From: Planctomycetia bacterium
GTDB taxonomy: Bacteria > Planctomycetota > Planctomycetia > Pirellulales > PNKZ01
DNA length: 39,826 nt
Reading direction: 5' to 3'
NCBI GenBank assembly: GCA_021413845.1
Contig: JAIOPP010000053.1
Span: forward strand, 1 to 39,826
Part shown: positions 8,015 through 15,880 of the stretch, piece after piece
Layout of the letters: each line of letters begins with the position of its first letter
Position numbering within the stretch: the first letter of the stretch is position 1
Program-made: the position numbers and the translations under genes
Notes under the pieces: model-generated
What the model saw: only the letters and a program-made list of their open reading frames with translations
The model's database searches: none
What the model was told of the DNA's origin: nothing

Positions 8015-8053
8015 TTTTGTTTTCACCGGCGTGCCGATTCAGACGGTGCTGAT

Positions 8054-8743
8054 TCAGACCAGCACGTTCAAGCGCACATCCATGCAATACTCGGGCTTGC
8101 CGCTGCGGTAGTCGTCTTGCATCTTGCGCAACGTGGTAACGCGATGCACATGCGTGTCGCTCTCGAAGCGGATGTTGTCTCGATAGAGCGCTTTGTCGTC
8201 GTCGAGCAGCGCCTTCGGCACGAGCATCGCGCGGATCTTCCCTTGCCGCATGCCCGGATAGCGTTCGTAGGTAAGAGCGAACAAGCATTCGATCTCATCG
8301 ACGCGCGATTGCGTCGACATCTTGGCGAGGGTCGACACGGCGCACGTTTCGGCGATCGCCAGGCGAATGATGTTGAGCACGTACCAGCGATCGGCTTCGT
8401 CGAACTTTAGAAACGGCCGGCTCTCGGTCGTCTGCTTCGCGGCGGCGCGAATCAGTCGGCGCGGCATCGGATGCGAAACGATCTCGGTCAAGAGATCTTC
8501 GAAAATCACATCGAGAATCAGCCACGGCTCCGGGCTTCCGTCGGGCCCCGTCGGACGATTGCGAAACCCGTTTTGCGAAAGATGAAACACATCGAGATCG
8601 CTACGGCTCCGCCAACTCCGCCACGCCCAAAACAACCCCCAACCACTCGTCGCGATAAACACGACGAAGGCACTCAGCGCTTTAAGCCCATGCTCGCGAG
8701 CAAACGCCATCGCATCATCGTAAAACGCTTGCCATTCGAGCAT
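8054..8743 (-). CDS. Hypothetical protein with one N-terminal transmembrane helix
   Basis: 229 residues from the ATG at 8741-8743. One hydrophobic helix is visible at about residues 21-43 (LKALSAFVVFIATSGWGLFWAW), followed by a basic stop-transfer stretch (RSWRSRSD). The rest is a soluble domain with no cysteine cluster, nucleotide-binding loop or other motif I recognise; parts such as DADRWYVLNIIRLAIAE-like helices and a late beta-rich segment suggest an ordinary alpha/beta fold. Inferred topology is a short N-terminus outside or inside with the domain in the cytoplasm following the positive-inside rule. It is divergent from the DUF3891 gene and ends at a clear terminator, so it is probably monocistronic. 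Confidence 0.7.
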   Translation of the reverse strand: MLEWQAFYDDAMAFAREHGLKALSAFVVFIATSGWGLFWAWRSWRSRSDLDVFHLSQNGFRNRPTGPDGSPEPWLILDVIFEDLLTEIVSHPMPRRLIRAAAKQTTESRPFLKFDEADRWYVLNIIRLAIAETCAVSTLAKMSTQSRVDEIECLFALTYERYPGMRQGKIRAMLVPKALLDDDKALYRDNIRFESDTHVHRVTTLRKMQDDYRSGKPEYCMDVRLNVLV

Positions 8744-8952
8744 GCTGCGATCGCCCCCATTTTAAAGCTGGTCATCAGATGTGCATCAGGGAAAAACGTA
8801 GCATCTCTCCCTTCTTATTCAACGAGCATTTCACCGAACGCGATGTCGTGGTAAGAGTTTTCATCGCTGTCGTCTTGGAGTGATGTGAAGCGGCTATCGG
8901 ATGGTATCTTAGTAGCGTTCGCATTGCATGCGATGGTAAGGCGGGGTGCGCA

Positions 8953-9828
8953 ATGATCCGACGTGACGTAACGTTAGCCGATGGTCGGCCTGGTTGGGCC
9001 ATGATCTCGCAGTTGGAGCATGCGCGGATTGCGGCCGAGGTGGCTCGAGCGTGGAACGTGGCGGAGTTTCCCCTCGCGCTGCCGCACGAAGAATTGCTGG
9101 CCGCCGTGTTGCGACACGACGACGGTTGGCTGCCGTGGGAGATGCGGCCGACCGTCGTCGACGGCAAGCCGCGCGACTTCATGGAGATGCCGCTCGACGA
9201 AAGCCTCGCCATCTGGCGGCGCTCGATCGCCGTGGCGCAGAACCTCGGGCCGTTGGCGGCGTATGCCGTCGGCTCGCACTTCGCGGCCTTGTGCCGTTGG
9301 TCGCATGAGAAGGCGCACCACACGGCGACCTGGCTCCACTTGGCCGAAGAGTTTATCGACGAGCAAGACGAACTCGCGCGCGAGCGACTGGCGGAGTTGG
9401 TCGCTCGAGCCCGGGCCGCGCAACAGGAACCAGTCGAGATCCATTTGGTGGAAATCGAGGCCCGGAAGAATGCCGATCGGGCTTGGCATGCGCTCCAGTT
9501 TTTCGATCGCGTGAGCCTTTGGCTCTGCTGTTCGGAGCGTCGGGAGCCGGAGACCGTGAGCGTGCCCGAGAGCTTGGGCACGGGGCTCGGCGCCTTCCGG
9601 TTTACGCCGGTCGGCTTCAGGAGCAAGGCCGCGGGTGCCGATGATACGCCTCGGGGGGCTGAGATCGTGGCGGAGATTCTAGTCGAGCCGTGGCCGTTGG
9701 TCGGAGAGCGATTGGACCTGGCGACCCTCGCCGAGGCGGTTCCGCAGGCCGATTACGACTCGCCGGACACCTTGGCCCGGGCCCAGCGAGAGCCGGTGCC
9801 GCTAGCGTGGTCGTTGCGACGAAAGTAG
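8953..9828 (+). CDS. DUF3891 family protein
   Basis: 291 residues from the ATG at 8953. The N-terminus reads MIRRDVTLADGRPGWAMISQLEHARIAAE, then LRHDDGWLPWE at residues 53-63 and later AYAVGSHFAALC and FFDRVSLWLCC. The HDDGW motif with the earlier His23 and a central His pair fits DUF3891, a family that looks helical and may be a metal-dependent HD-like hydrolase. The biochemical function is not established. No signal peptide, so cytoplasmic. It stands alone on the plus strand, with 208 bp to its divergent neighbour and 167 bp to the next gene. Confidence 0.78.
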   Translation: MIRRDVTLADGRPGWAMISQLEHARIAAEVARAWNVAEFPLALPHEELLAAVLRHDDGWLPWEMRPTVVDGKPRDFMEMPLDESLAIWRRSIAVAQNLGPLAAYAVGSHFAALCRWSHEKAHHTATWLHLAEEFIDEQDELARERLAELVARARAAQQEPVEIHLVEIEARKNADRAWHALQFFDRVSLWLCCSERREPETVSVPESLGTGLGAFRFTPVGFRSKAAGADDTPRGAEIVAEILVEPWPLVGERLDLATLAEAVPQADYDSPDTLARAQREPVPLAWSLRRK

Positions 9829-9995
9829 CGGTTTTAGCGGTTGTCGGGCCGTGGGTTGCCGGGAAATGTGTTGACCCGGACTTTGAGCCATAATTAGACT
9901 GAAAGTACGACACATCCTTGGCGGCTACTGCGCGCGTTCGTTCGAGCGTGTCGCCGGCCTTTCGTTTGCCGCCTCTTCGTAATTTGAGACGCACT

Positions 9996-11504
9996 ATGCA
10001 GGCTCGTTCCGTTTGGCGTTGGGTTTCGCGCGTCGGTCTGATCGTGGTCGGCTTCGGCGGACTGCCGTCGTCGTCGAGCGCACAGAATCCGTTTGCTCCG
10101 ACTCCGCCCGCAGGCGCGGCTCCGGCGACCACGCCGCCGACCACGCCGCCGACCACGACAGCGCCACCGACAACGCCCCCTGCCGACACGACAACACCGT
10201 CTGCTACGCCGCCGGCTGCAACACCACCGGTCGTCGCGCCCCCGGTGATAACGCCACCGACTGCAACACCGCCCGCGCCGGCGAACCCGTTTGCACCATC
10301 GACCCCGGCGGCAGCGCCAGCCGTTCCACGTGCCGTGCCGGGCGCTACGCCTCCGGCTGCGGGTGCCGCGCCGAGTGCGAATCCGTTCGCGCCGTCGACT
10401 CCGGCTGCCGCCCCTGCTGTTCCATCTGCCGCGCCGAGTGCGAACCCGTTTGCGCCGTCGACTCCGGCTGCCGCACCGGCGGTTCCTGGTAAGCCACCTC
10501 CGGCCGCGGGCGCCAATCCTTTTGCGCCGACCACGCCCGCGGCTCCGGCGATGCCGGCCACGCCGGGCACCACTCCGGCTCCGACCACAACTCCGGCTAC
10601 GCCGCCGGCTGCGAATCCTTTCGGCACGAGCGTTCCCGCGACTCCGATTCCCGGCGCACCGCTGGTCGGTCCGCAGGCCGTGCCGACGCAAGACACGGTG
10701 CCGCAAGGTGGGTTTCGCGTCTTGGCTCCCGGCGTGCTGACGATGATCCCGAGCCCGGTCGGCGTCGACGACACGCGCAGCGAACACGATTTGATCGAGC
10801 TCTTAGCGAGCGCGCCGAACTACGGCGAGCGGCCGAATTCGCCGAACCGAAAACCGGCCCGCGGCGTGCGCTTCGAACACGATGTATGGGGCTTGGAGTT
10901 TGCGTTCAAGCCGATCCGCTACATTCGCCTTCCCGGCGCCGACGGCAAAGAACGGCTCGTCTGGTACATGGTCTTCCGAGTGAAGAACGGTCCGGTGAAG
11001 CGCTACGTGCATGATGAAACTCAGCCGAACAAGTTGCGTGGAGATTTAGTCGATAAGCCGTTTCTCTTCGTGCCGCGCTTCGAGTTGGAAAGCCATGACG
11101 TGAAGAAGCTGTACGTCGACAAAGTGATCCCGGAAGCGGTCGCCGCGATCCAAAAGCGCGAAGACAAGAACCGCAAGTTGCTCACGACCGCGGAGCTGAC
11201 GGGAGACATTCCGCCGAGCACCCCCGAGATCGACCGCAGCATCTGGGGCGTGGCGACCTGGGAAGGGATCGATCTCAATACCGACCGCTTCACGATCTTC
11301 GTCCACGGATTGACGAACGCTTATAAGTGGGTCGACGCAGCCGACGGTTTCAAAGCCGGCGACCCCATCGGCAAGGGGCGCAGCTATCAATACCAGGTGT
11401 TAAAGCTCAATTTCTGGCGTCCGGGAGACACAAAGTACGAACACGAAGAAGAAATTCGGTTCGGAATCCCCGGAGACGTTGACTACGCCTGGTTCTACAA
11501 GTAG
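9996..11504 (+). CDS. Secreted Pro/Ala/Thr-rich protein with NPF repeats and a conserved C-terminal domain
   Basis: 502 residues from the ATG at 9996; a start at 9918 would add 26 residues ahead of the signal peptide. Residues 1-30 form a signal peptide (VWRWVSRVGLIVVGFGG, cleavage near SSAQ). Residues 31 to about 220 are low-complexity Pro/Ala/Thr with six NPF motifs, three of them in near-identical NPFAPSTPAAAPAVP units. From about residue 230 a folded domain follows (RSEHDLIELL, VWGLEFAFKPIRYIRLP, WYMVFRVKNG, and FTIFVHGLTNAYKWVD) ending WFYK. I do not recognise this domain; secreted proteins with such a layout occur in planctomycetes. The linker may span the periplasm or cell surface layers. 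Function unknown. Confidence 0.8.
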   Translation: MQARSVWRWVSRVGLIVVGFGGLPSSSSAQNPFAPTPPAGAAPATTPPTTPPTTTAPPTTPPADTTTPSATPPAATPPVVAPPVITPPTATPPAPANPFAPSTPAAAPAVPRAVPGATPPAAGAAPSANPFAPSTPAAAPAVPSAAPSANPFAPSTPAAAPAVPGKPPPAAGANPFAPTTPAAPAMPATPGTTPAPTTTPATPPAANPFGTSVPATPIPGAPLVGPQAVPTQDTVPQGGFRVLAPGVLTMIPSPVGVDDTRSEHDLIELLASAPNYGERPNSPNRKPARGVRFEHDVWGLEFAFKPIRYIRLPGADGKERLVWYMVFRVKNGPVKRYVHDETQPNKLRGDLVDKPFLFVPRFELESHDVKKLYVDKVIPEAVAAIQKREDKNRKLLTTAELTGDIPPSTPEIDRSIWGVATWEGIDLNTDRFTIFVHGLTNAYKWVDAADGFKAGDPIGKGRSYQYQVLKLNFWRPGDTKYEHEEEIRFGIPGDVDYAWFYK

Positions 11505-11526
11505 AAAATGAGATTCCTCCAGGCGC

Positions 11527-11568
11527 CCCGGTAGCTCGATGAGCAAGGCTCGAATCGAGCCCGACCGG
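11527..11568 (+). other. Possible structured leader upstream of rpmA
   Basis: CCGGT (11528-11532) pairs with ACCGG (11564-11568), and GCTCGAT (11534-11540) with ATCGAGC (11554-11560), giving a bulged hairpin. Within it GGCTCG-AAT-CGAGCC is a competing smaller hairpin. GGTCGAT then recurs at 11597, 11610 and 11631. There is no T tract. It could end the preceding gene or act in the leader of rpmA; the fold is weak evidence alone. Confidence 0.3.
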
Positions 11569-11716
11569 AGATTTGCCGGAGTCGGCCTCGCTTCCAGGTC
11601 GATGAAAAGGGTCGATCCGCCTCCCGGCACGGTCGATGGAACGCAAAACAACACGATTCGTGGACTAATCGTCGTCGCTAGCTAGCGGCCGACGCTTGAT
11701 TTCGGAGAACGCAGAC

Positions 11717-11989
11717 ATGGCACATAAAAAGGGTCAGGGCTCCAGCAGCAACGGCCGGGATTCCAACCCACAGTACCGCGGCGTCAAGAAGTTCGGCGGC
11801 CAAGTGGTCACGCCCGGGCACATCTTGGTTCGCCAAGTCGGCAACAAGTGGCACGGCGGCAAGGGAGTCGGGCAAGGTTCCGATTTCACGCTCTATGCCC
11901 TCATCGAAGGCGTCGTGCATTTCGATCGGGGTGGTCGCCGGATCAACGTCGTCGATCCAGCTTCGCTCGCCGCGGCTGCCGCCAACTAG
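11717..11989 (+). CDS. rpmA: 50S ribosomal protein L27 (bL27)
   Basis: 90 residues from the ATG at 11717: [29 protein letters not shown], followed by [34 protein letters not shown], the standard L27 sequence whose N-terminal tail reaches the peptidyl-transferase centre. The N-terminus starts directly with AHKKGQGS, so no Firmicute-type cleavable extension is present. The usual upstream partner rplU (L21) is not here; instead a secreted protein gene precedes it. obgE follows after a terminator. The Ala-rich tail is a local extension. Confidence 0.97.
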   Translation: MAHKKGQGSSSNGRDSNPQYRGVKKFGGQVVTPGHILVRQVGNKWHGGKGVGQGSDFTLYALIEGVVHFDRGGRRINVVDPASLAAAAAN

Positions 11990-12038
11990 GCTTTCGCGCC
12001 CTACCTCGGTAGGCTCGGGAAGCTCAAACACACAAACA

Positions 12039-12081
12039 CGACGGCCAGGCCGAGAGTCGGCTTGGCCGTCGCTGTTTTTTT
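12039..12081 (+). terminator. Rho-independent terminator after rpmA
   Basis: CGACGGCCAGGCCGA (12039-12053) pairs with TCGGCTTGGCCGTCG (12057-12071), 15 bp with one G-U pair and a GAG loop, followed by CTG and seven T residues (12075-12081). It separates rpmA from obgE, so obgE probably has its own promoter or depends on partial read-through. Confidence 0.9.
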
Positions 12082-12172
12082 ATTCGTACAGTTTCTAATT
12101 CGTACAATTAGCCGCGCCGTTGCCGGGAGCGCCCGCTATCGCTCCTCGCCGGTCTGCGGCTAAAATCGTTTT

Positions 12173-13180
12173 ATGTTCGTCGATCGAGTCAACATCCAAG
12201 TGCAGTCCGGCAAAGGGGGCGACGGTGCCGTCAGCTTCCGCCGTGAGAAGTTCATTCCGCGCGGCGGGCCCGATGGCGGCGACGGCGGCGACGGCGGCAG
12301 CGTCCTCATCGTTGCGCAGACCAGCGTCGACAGCCTCGCGATGATGGCGCAGAAGCGCCGTTGGAGCGCCACGAACGGCGAAAAGGGAGGCACCTCCGAC
12401 TGTCATGGTCGCAACGGCCAAGACCTGACGATTCCGGTTCCGCCCGGCACCATCGTCTACCACTCCGACGGTTTCGTCTTGAAAGATCTTACGAACGCCG
12501 GCGACTCGCTCGTCGCGGCGCAAGGAGGTAAAGGGGGCAAAGGCAACGCCCGCTTCAAGTCGTCGACGAATCGCGCTCCGCGCCAACATCAGCTCGGCGA
12601 AGAAGCGGTCATTCGGGAATTGGTTTTGGAATTGAAGGTCATCGCCGATGTCGGCCTGATCGGTTTGCCGAACGCCGGCAAGAGCACGTTGCTCAGTCGC
12701 GTCTCGCGCGCTCGGCCCGAGATCGCCGACTATCCGTTCACGACGAAGTTTCCGAACCTCGGCATGGTCAACGTCGCCCGCGAGCGCGAGTTCGTCATGG
12801 CCGATATTCCGGGCCTCATCGAAGGGGCGCACGCCGGCGTCGGCCTGGGGCATGAATTCCTGCGGCACGTCGAACGGGCCGGTTTGCTGATTCATTTGGT
12901 CGAGCCTTTTCCGACCGACGCCTCGGATCCCGTTTCCAACTACCACGCCATTCGCAAAGAGCTCGGGCTCTACGCCGCCGAACTCGGCACGCGGCCCGAG
13001 ATCGTCGTGATGACGAAGTGCGAGCTGCCGGAATCGGAGTTGGTGCATAAGCAATTGGCCGAGGCGGTCGGACACGATGTGTTCGCCATCTCGTCCGTCA
13101 CCGGATTAGGCCTCGACAAGTTGCTCTTCGCGGTCGTCGCCAAGCTCGATGCGGGGCGCGAGACCGTCGCCGCGCCATGA
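12173..13180 (+). CDS. obgE: Obg family GTPase (ribosome assembly)
   Basis: 335 residues from the ATG at 12173. The glycine-rich Obg domain is clear (VQSGKGGDGAVSFRREK, then GGPDGGDGGDGGSV). The G domain follows with GLPNAGKST (about 164-172), the Obg switch I TTKFPNLG, DIPGLIEGAHAGVGLGHEFLRH, TKCEL in the NKxD position, and SSVTGLGLDKL at G5. Family members bind the 50S subunit late in its assembly and respond to the GTP/GDP and ppGpp state. It overlaps coaX by four bases (ATGA, 13177-13180), which implies translational coupling. There is no long C-terminal OCT domain. Confidence 0.96.
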   Translation: MFVDRVNIQVQSGKGGDGAVSFRREKFIPRGGPDGGDGGDGGSVLIVAQTSVDSLAMMAQKRRWSATNGEKGGTSDCHGRNGQDLTIPVPPGTIVYHSDGFVLKDLTNAGDSLVAAQGGKGGKGNARFKSSTNRAPRQHQLGEEAVIRELVLELKVIADVGLIGLPNAGKSTLLSRVSRARPEIADYPFTTKFPNLGMVNVAREREFVMADIPGLIEGAHAGVGLGHEFLRHVERAGLLIHLVEPFPTDASDPVSNYHAIRKELGLYAAELGTRPEIVVMTKCELPESELVHKQLAEAVGHDVFAISSVTGLGLDKLLFAVVAKLDAGRETVAAP

Positions 13181-13995
13181 CGCCGCACGAGCCGTTTCCG
13201 CTGATCGCCGTCGATGTCGGCAACAGCCGCGTGAAGTTCGGTTTGTTCGACTCGGCCGAAGCTCGAACCGATTCCAGCTCGAACCAGTGCATTTCGCGTT
13301 CGCTGCCGCATCCGGTCAAGACGCTCGATCTCGATCCGCGCCAAGGCTCGTGGGATGCCCTCGACGCTTGGCTCGCCGATACCCGCGCCGACGACTTCGC
13401 TTGGTGGATCGCGAGCGTGCAGCGGCAAGTCGCCGCGCAACTCGTCGAACGCTTGCGCGCCGCCGACGTGCGACGCATCACCTTGGTGACTTCCGGCGAT
13501 CTGCCGCTCAAGGTCGAAATACCTCGGCCCGACATGGTCGGCATCGATCGCTTGCTTGGCGCCGTCGCTGCGAACCGCTTGCGCGATCCGCAGCGTCCGG
13601 CCGTCGTCGTCGATCTCGGCACGGCGATCACGGTCGATCTGATTTCGGCCGAGGGCGCTTTTCGCGGTGGTGCGATTCTGCCGGGCATCGGTATGTCGGC
13701 CCGAGCGCTGCATCAGTTTACCGACCTGCTGCCGCTGATCGACATGCAGAGCCTTGCCGAACCTCCGGCCGCGGTCGGCAACGCCACGGTTCCGGCCATG
13801 ACGTCGGGCTTGTATTGGGGCGCGGTCGGCGGCGTAAAGCAATTGATCGAACTCTTCGCACGCGACTCCGCCGGCGAGCCGCAAGTCTTTCTCACGGGCG
13901 GGGCGGCGCAGTCGGTCGCGAAGTTGCTGCCCGGCGAGGCGCGGCTCGTGCCCGACTTGGTGCTGTCGGCGATCGCGATCGCCGCGGCGAAATAA
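13177..13995 (+). CDS. coaX: Type III pantothenate kinase
   Basis: 272 residues; ATP-dependent phosphorylation of pantothenate, first step of coenzyme A synthesis, by the ASKHA-fold CoaX enzyme. Visible are the phosphate-binding loop DVGNSRVKFGLF (residues 13-24), PRPDMVGIDRLLGAVAANRL, the catalytic DLGTAITVDLI, and GGAILPGIGMSARALHQFTDLLP, then a GGAA loop near the end. The ATG overlaps the obgE stop. The gene is followed 11 bases later by the MnmE-like GTPase, so obgE-coaX-GTPase look like one transcript. No other CoA gene is present. Confidence 0.94.
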   Translation: MTPHEPFPLIAVDVGNSRVKFGLFDSAEARTDSSSNQCISRSLPHPVKTLDLDPRQGSWDALDAWLADTRADDFAWWIASVQRQVAAQLVERLRAADVRRITLVTSGDLPLKVEIPRPDMVGIDRLLGAVAANRLRDPQRPAVVVDLGTAITVDLISAEGAFRGGAILPGIGMSARALHQFTDLLPLIDMQSLAEPPAAVGNATVPAMTSGLYWGAVGGVKQLIELFARDSAGEPQVFLTGGAAQSVAKLLPGEARLVPDLVLSAIAIAAAK

Positions 13996-14006
13996 GCGGA
14001 GCGCCT

Positions 14007-15179
14007 ATGTCGCCCAGTGCGCTTCGTGCGACCTTGCTCACTCCCTACGGCCGAGGCGCGGTCGCGGTCGTCCGCGTGTGGGGACCGAACGCGACGACGA
14101 TCGTCGACCGGATGTTTCGGCCTGCGGCCGGGGGCTCGCTCGAAGCGTTTGCGATCGAGCGGATCGTGTTCGGTCGTTGGCATGGCGCGGTAGCTGCGGA
14201 TTCGGCCGACGCTCCGCCGGCGGAAGAGCTCGTCGTTTGTCGTCGCGCGGTGGACGACCTCGAGATCCACTGCCACGGCGGCACGGCCGCGTCGACGGCG
14301 ATTCTCGCCGCGCTCGAAGCGGCCGGCTGCGCGATCGTTCCGTGGGCGGAATGGTCCGCTTCTTCCACGACCGATCTCGTCCGAGTCGAAGCGAACATAG
14401 CGCTGGCCGAAGCGAAAACGTCGCGCACGGCCGGCATCTTGCTCGATCAACAGGCCGGGGCGTTGCGTCGGGCGGTCGAGGGAATCATCGCGACGTTATT
14501 AAGCAATGAAGCCGGCGCGGCGCGAAGTTTGCTCGCGGCGCTCTTGGCGCGTGCTCCCCTCGGTCGGCATCTCGTCGCTCCGTTTCGGGTCGTGCTCACC
14601 GGGCGGCCGAACGTCGGGAAGAGCAGCCTGATCAATGCGCTGGTCGGCTACGATCGCTCCATCGTCTACGATCGGCCCGGCACGACGCGCGATGTCGTGA
14701 CCGCCGGAGCGGTATTCGCCGGCTGGCCGGTCGAACTTTCCGACACGGCGGGGCTGCACACTTCGTTCGATCCGTTGGAGCAGGCCGGCATGAGCGCCGC
14801 GCGCCGCCGGTTGTCCGAGGCCGACCTCATCGTAGCGGTGTTCGATGCGTCGGTCCCGTGGTCGGCGGACGACGACGCGCTCTGCCGCGAGCATCCGAGC
14901 GCCGTCGTGGTGCATAACAAGCTCGATCGCGCGACGGCCGAAACCGAGAACCGGCCGGCCGGGCTTTCGCTCAGCGCCGTGACGAAACAAGGGCTCGACG
15001 AATTGATTGCGCTGCTAACCGCGCGCCTGGTGCCCGAAGCGCTGGCGCCGGGCATGGCGGTGCCCTTCACGGAGCGGCAAACGATGTTGCTCGCCACGGC
15101 AACGGAAGCGTTGACGGAAGACCGCGGCGACGAGGCACGCAGCTTGCTTGAGCAAGTCTTCGGCGGCGCGCCGCCTTAA
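14007..15179 (+). CDS. Divergent MnmE-like GTPase, C-terminally short
   Basis: 390 residues from the ATG at 14007; the frame is open upstream within coaX but that is shadow. The N-terminal TrmE-like part has PYGRGAVAVVRVWGP and IHCHGG. The G domain has GRPNVGKS (199-206), TTRD (226-229), DTAGL (246-250) and NKLD (about 312). Classical MnmE is about 450 residues, has an RAFLNGKxDL segment before the G domain and ends in a CxGK motif needed for tRNA wobble-uridine modification. Here the first reads WSASSTTDLVRVEANIALAEA, and the protein ends LLEQVFGGAPP with no Cys. It may not modify tRNA. The stop overlaps the convergent GNAT gene stop. Confidence 0.85.
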   Translation: MSPSALRATLLTPYGRGAVAVVRVWGPNATTIVDRMFRPAAGGSLEAFAIERIVFGRWHGAVAADSADAPPAEELVVCRRAVDDLEIHCHGGTAASTAILAALEAAGCAIVPWAEWSASSTTDLVRVEANIALAEAKTSRTAGILLDQQAGALRRAVEGIIATLLSNEAGAARSLLAALLARAPLGRHLVAPFRVVLTGRPNVGKSSLINALVGYDRSIVYDRPGTTRDVVTAGAVFAGWPVELSDTAGLHTSFDPLEQAGMSAARRRLSEADLIVAVFDASVPWSADDDALCREHPSAVVVHNKLDRATAETENRPAGLSLSAVTKQGLDELIALLTARLVPEALAPGMAVPFTERQTMLLATATEALTEDRGDEARSLLEQVFGGAPP

Positions 15180-15802
15180 GCGACGGGATACTCGATCAGC
15201 ACGCCGTAGCCGAGCGACTCTCGATCATCGGGCCGGAAGTCGCCGTGGGTCGAGACGAGTTTCGCGCCGCTGCCGAGATGGAACTCGAGCACCGGATCGA
15301 ACCGTCGGCCGGTCTTGTTGCGCAGTTCGACATACTGCTCGATCGGCATTTCCGGATGGCGATAATAGCGGGCCGGGCGCGTGATGCCGACGATGCGCCG
15401 CACGCCGGGGAGCGAGCGCGCGAACTCGATCTCGCGATCGATCAACCGCCGGCCGACGCCGAAGCCGCGCACGATGGCCCCTGCCCCGACGGCGACGAGT
15501 TGGTAGATCTCCCCTTGAGGATCGTGCGAGTCGCGGTACGTGCCCGCGGCCGTGATTCGATCGTAGGTGACGGGACCGGCGCGGAGGAACTCTTCGGTGA
15601 TCCGCTGCGCCGAGGCGACGGCGGCCACTTCGCCGTCGAAGACCGCGACTAGTTGTCCTTCCGGAAACGCCGCGAGCCGCGCGTGCCACTGGGCGGCCGA
15701 AACGACTAATTTTTCCGGCCAGCTTTCCGCGTCGATACGGACGAGCGCATCGGCATCGGCCGGGACGGCGGTTCGGAACGTCAGCAAATGTTTCGGCGAC
15801 AT
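15176..15802 (-). CDS. GNAT family N-acetyltransferase
   Basis: 208 residues. The GNAT acetyl-CoA site is visible as YQLVAVGAGAIVRGFGVGRRLIDREIEFAR, including the R-x-x-G-x-G/A phosphate loop (RGFGVG). The N-terminus TFRTAVPADADALVRIDAESWPE fits the usual first strand and helix. The C-terminal part is longer than in minimal GNATs (YYRHPEMPIEQYVELRNKTGRRFDPVLEFHL) and probably forms the acceptor site, acceptor unknown. Cytoplasmic. It converges on the MnmE-like gene, the two stop codons overlapping at 15176-15179. The ABC permease gene ends 78 bp upstream on the same strand, so co-transcription is possible. Confidence 0.85.
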   Translation of the reverse strand: MSPKHLLTFRTAVPADADALVRIDAESWPEKLVVSAAQWHARLAAFPEGQLVAVFDGEVAAVASAQRITEEFLRAGPVTYDRITAAGTYRDSHDPQGEIYQLVAVGAGAIVRGFGVGRRLIDREIEFARSLPGVRRIVGITRPARYYRHPEMPIEQYVELRNKTGRRFDPVLEFHLGSGAKLVSTHGDFRPDDRESLGYGVLIEYPVA

Positions 15803-15880
15803 CGGGATCAGCGAAAGTGCGAAGGCGGAGCGTAGGAACGATTATAGAAGATCATTTGCCGAAGTCATTCGCCAAGCTCG

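Larger units (their letters stand above)
7407..8053. other. Long gene-poor stretch with short repeats and hairpins
   Basis: 647 bp without a credible gene. Contents seen: 2.5 copies of a 13-nt tandem unit right after the receiver gene (7416-7448), a hairpin at 7483-7504, and a strong hairpin with flanking T tracts at 7979-8014. Short ORFs in 7533-7906 on both strands overlap each other and resemble no family I know. The middle part (about 7590-7680) is less GC-rich than its surroundings and could hold regulatory sequence or a small RNA, but nothing proves it. Confidence 0.45.

Noticed and set aside
8775-9626. Minus-strand ORF of 283 codons opposite the DUF3891 gene
   Set aside because: Ser/Ala/Arg-rich, without motifs, and antisense to a gene with a family match.
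9617-10774. Minus-strand Gly/Ala/Val-rich ORF of 385 codons
   Set aside because: It is the antisense frame of the Pro/Ala/Thr repeats of the secreted protein at 9996; the Gly-rich composition follows from reading those codons backwards.
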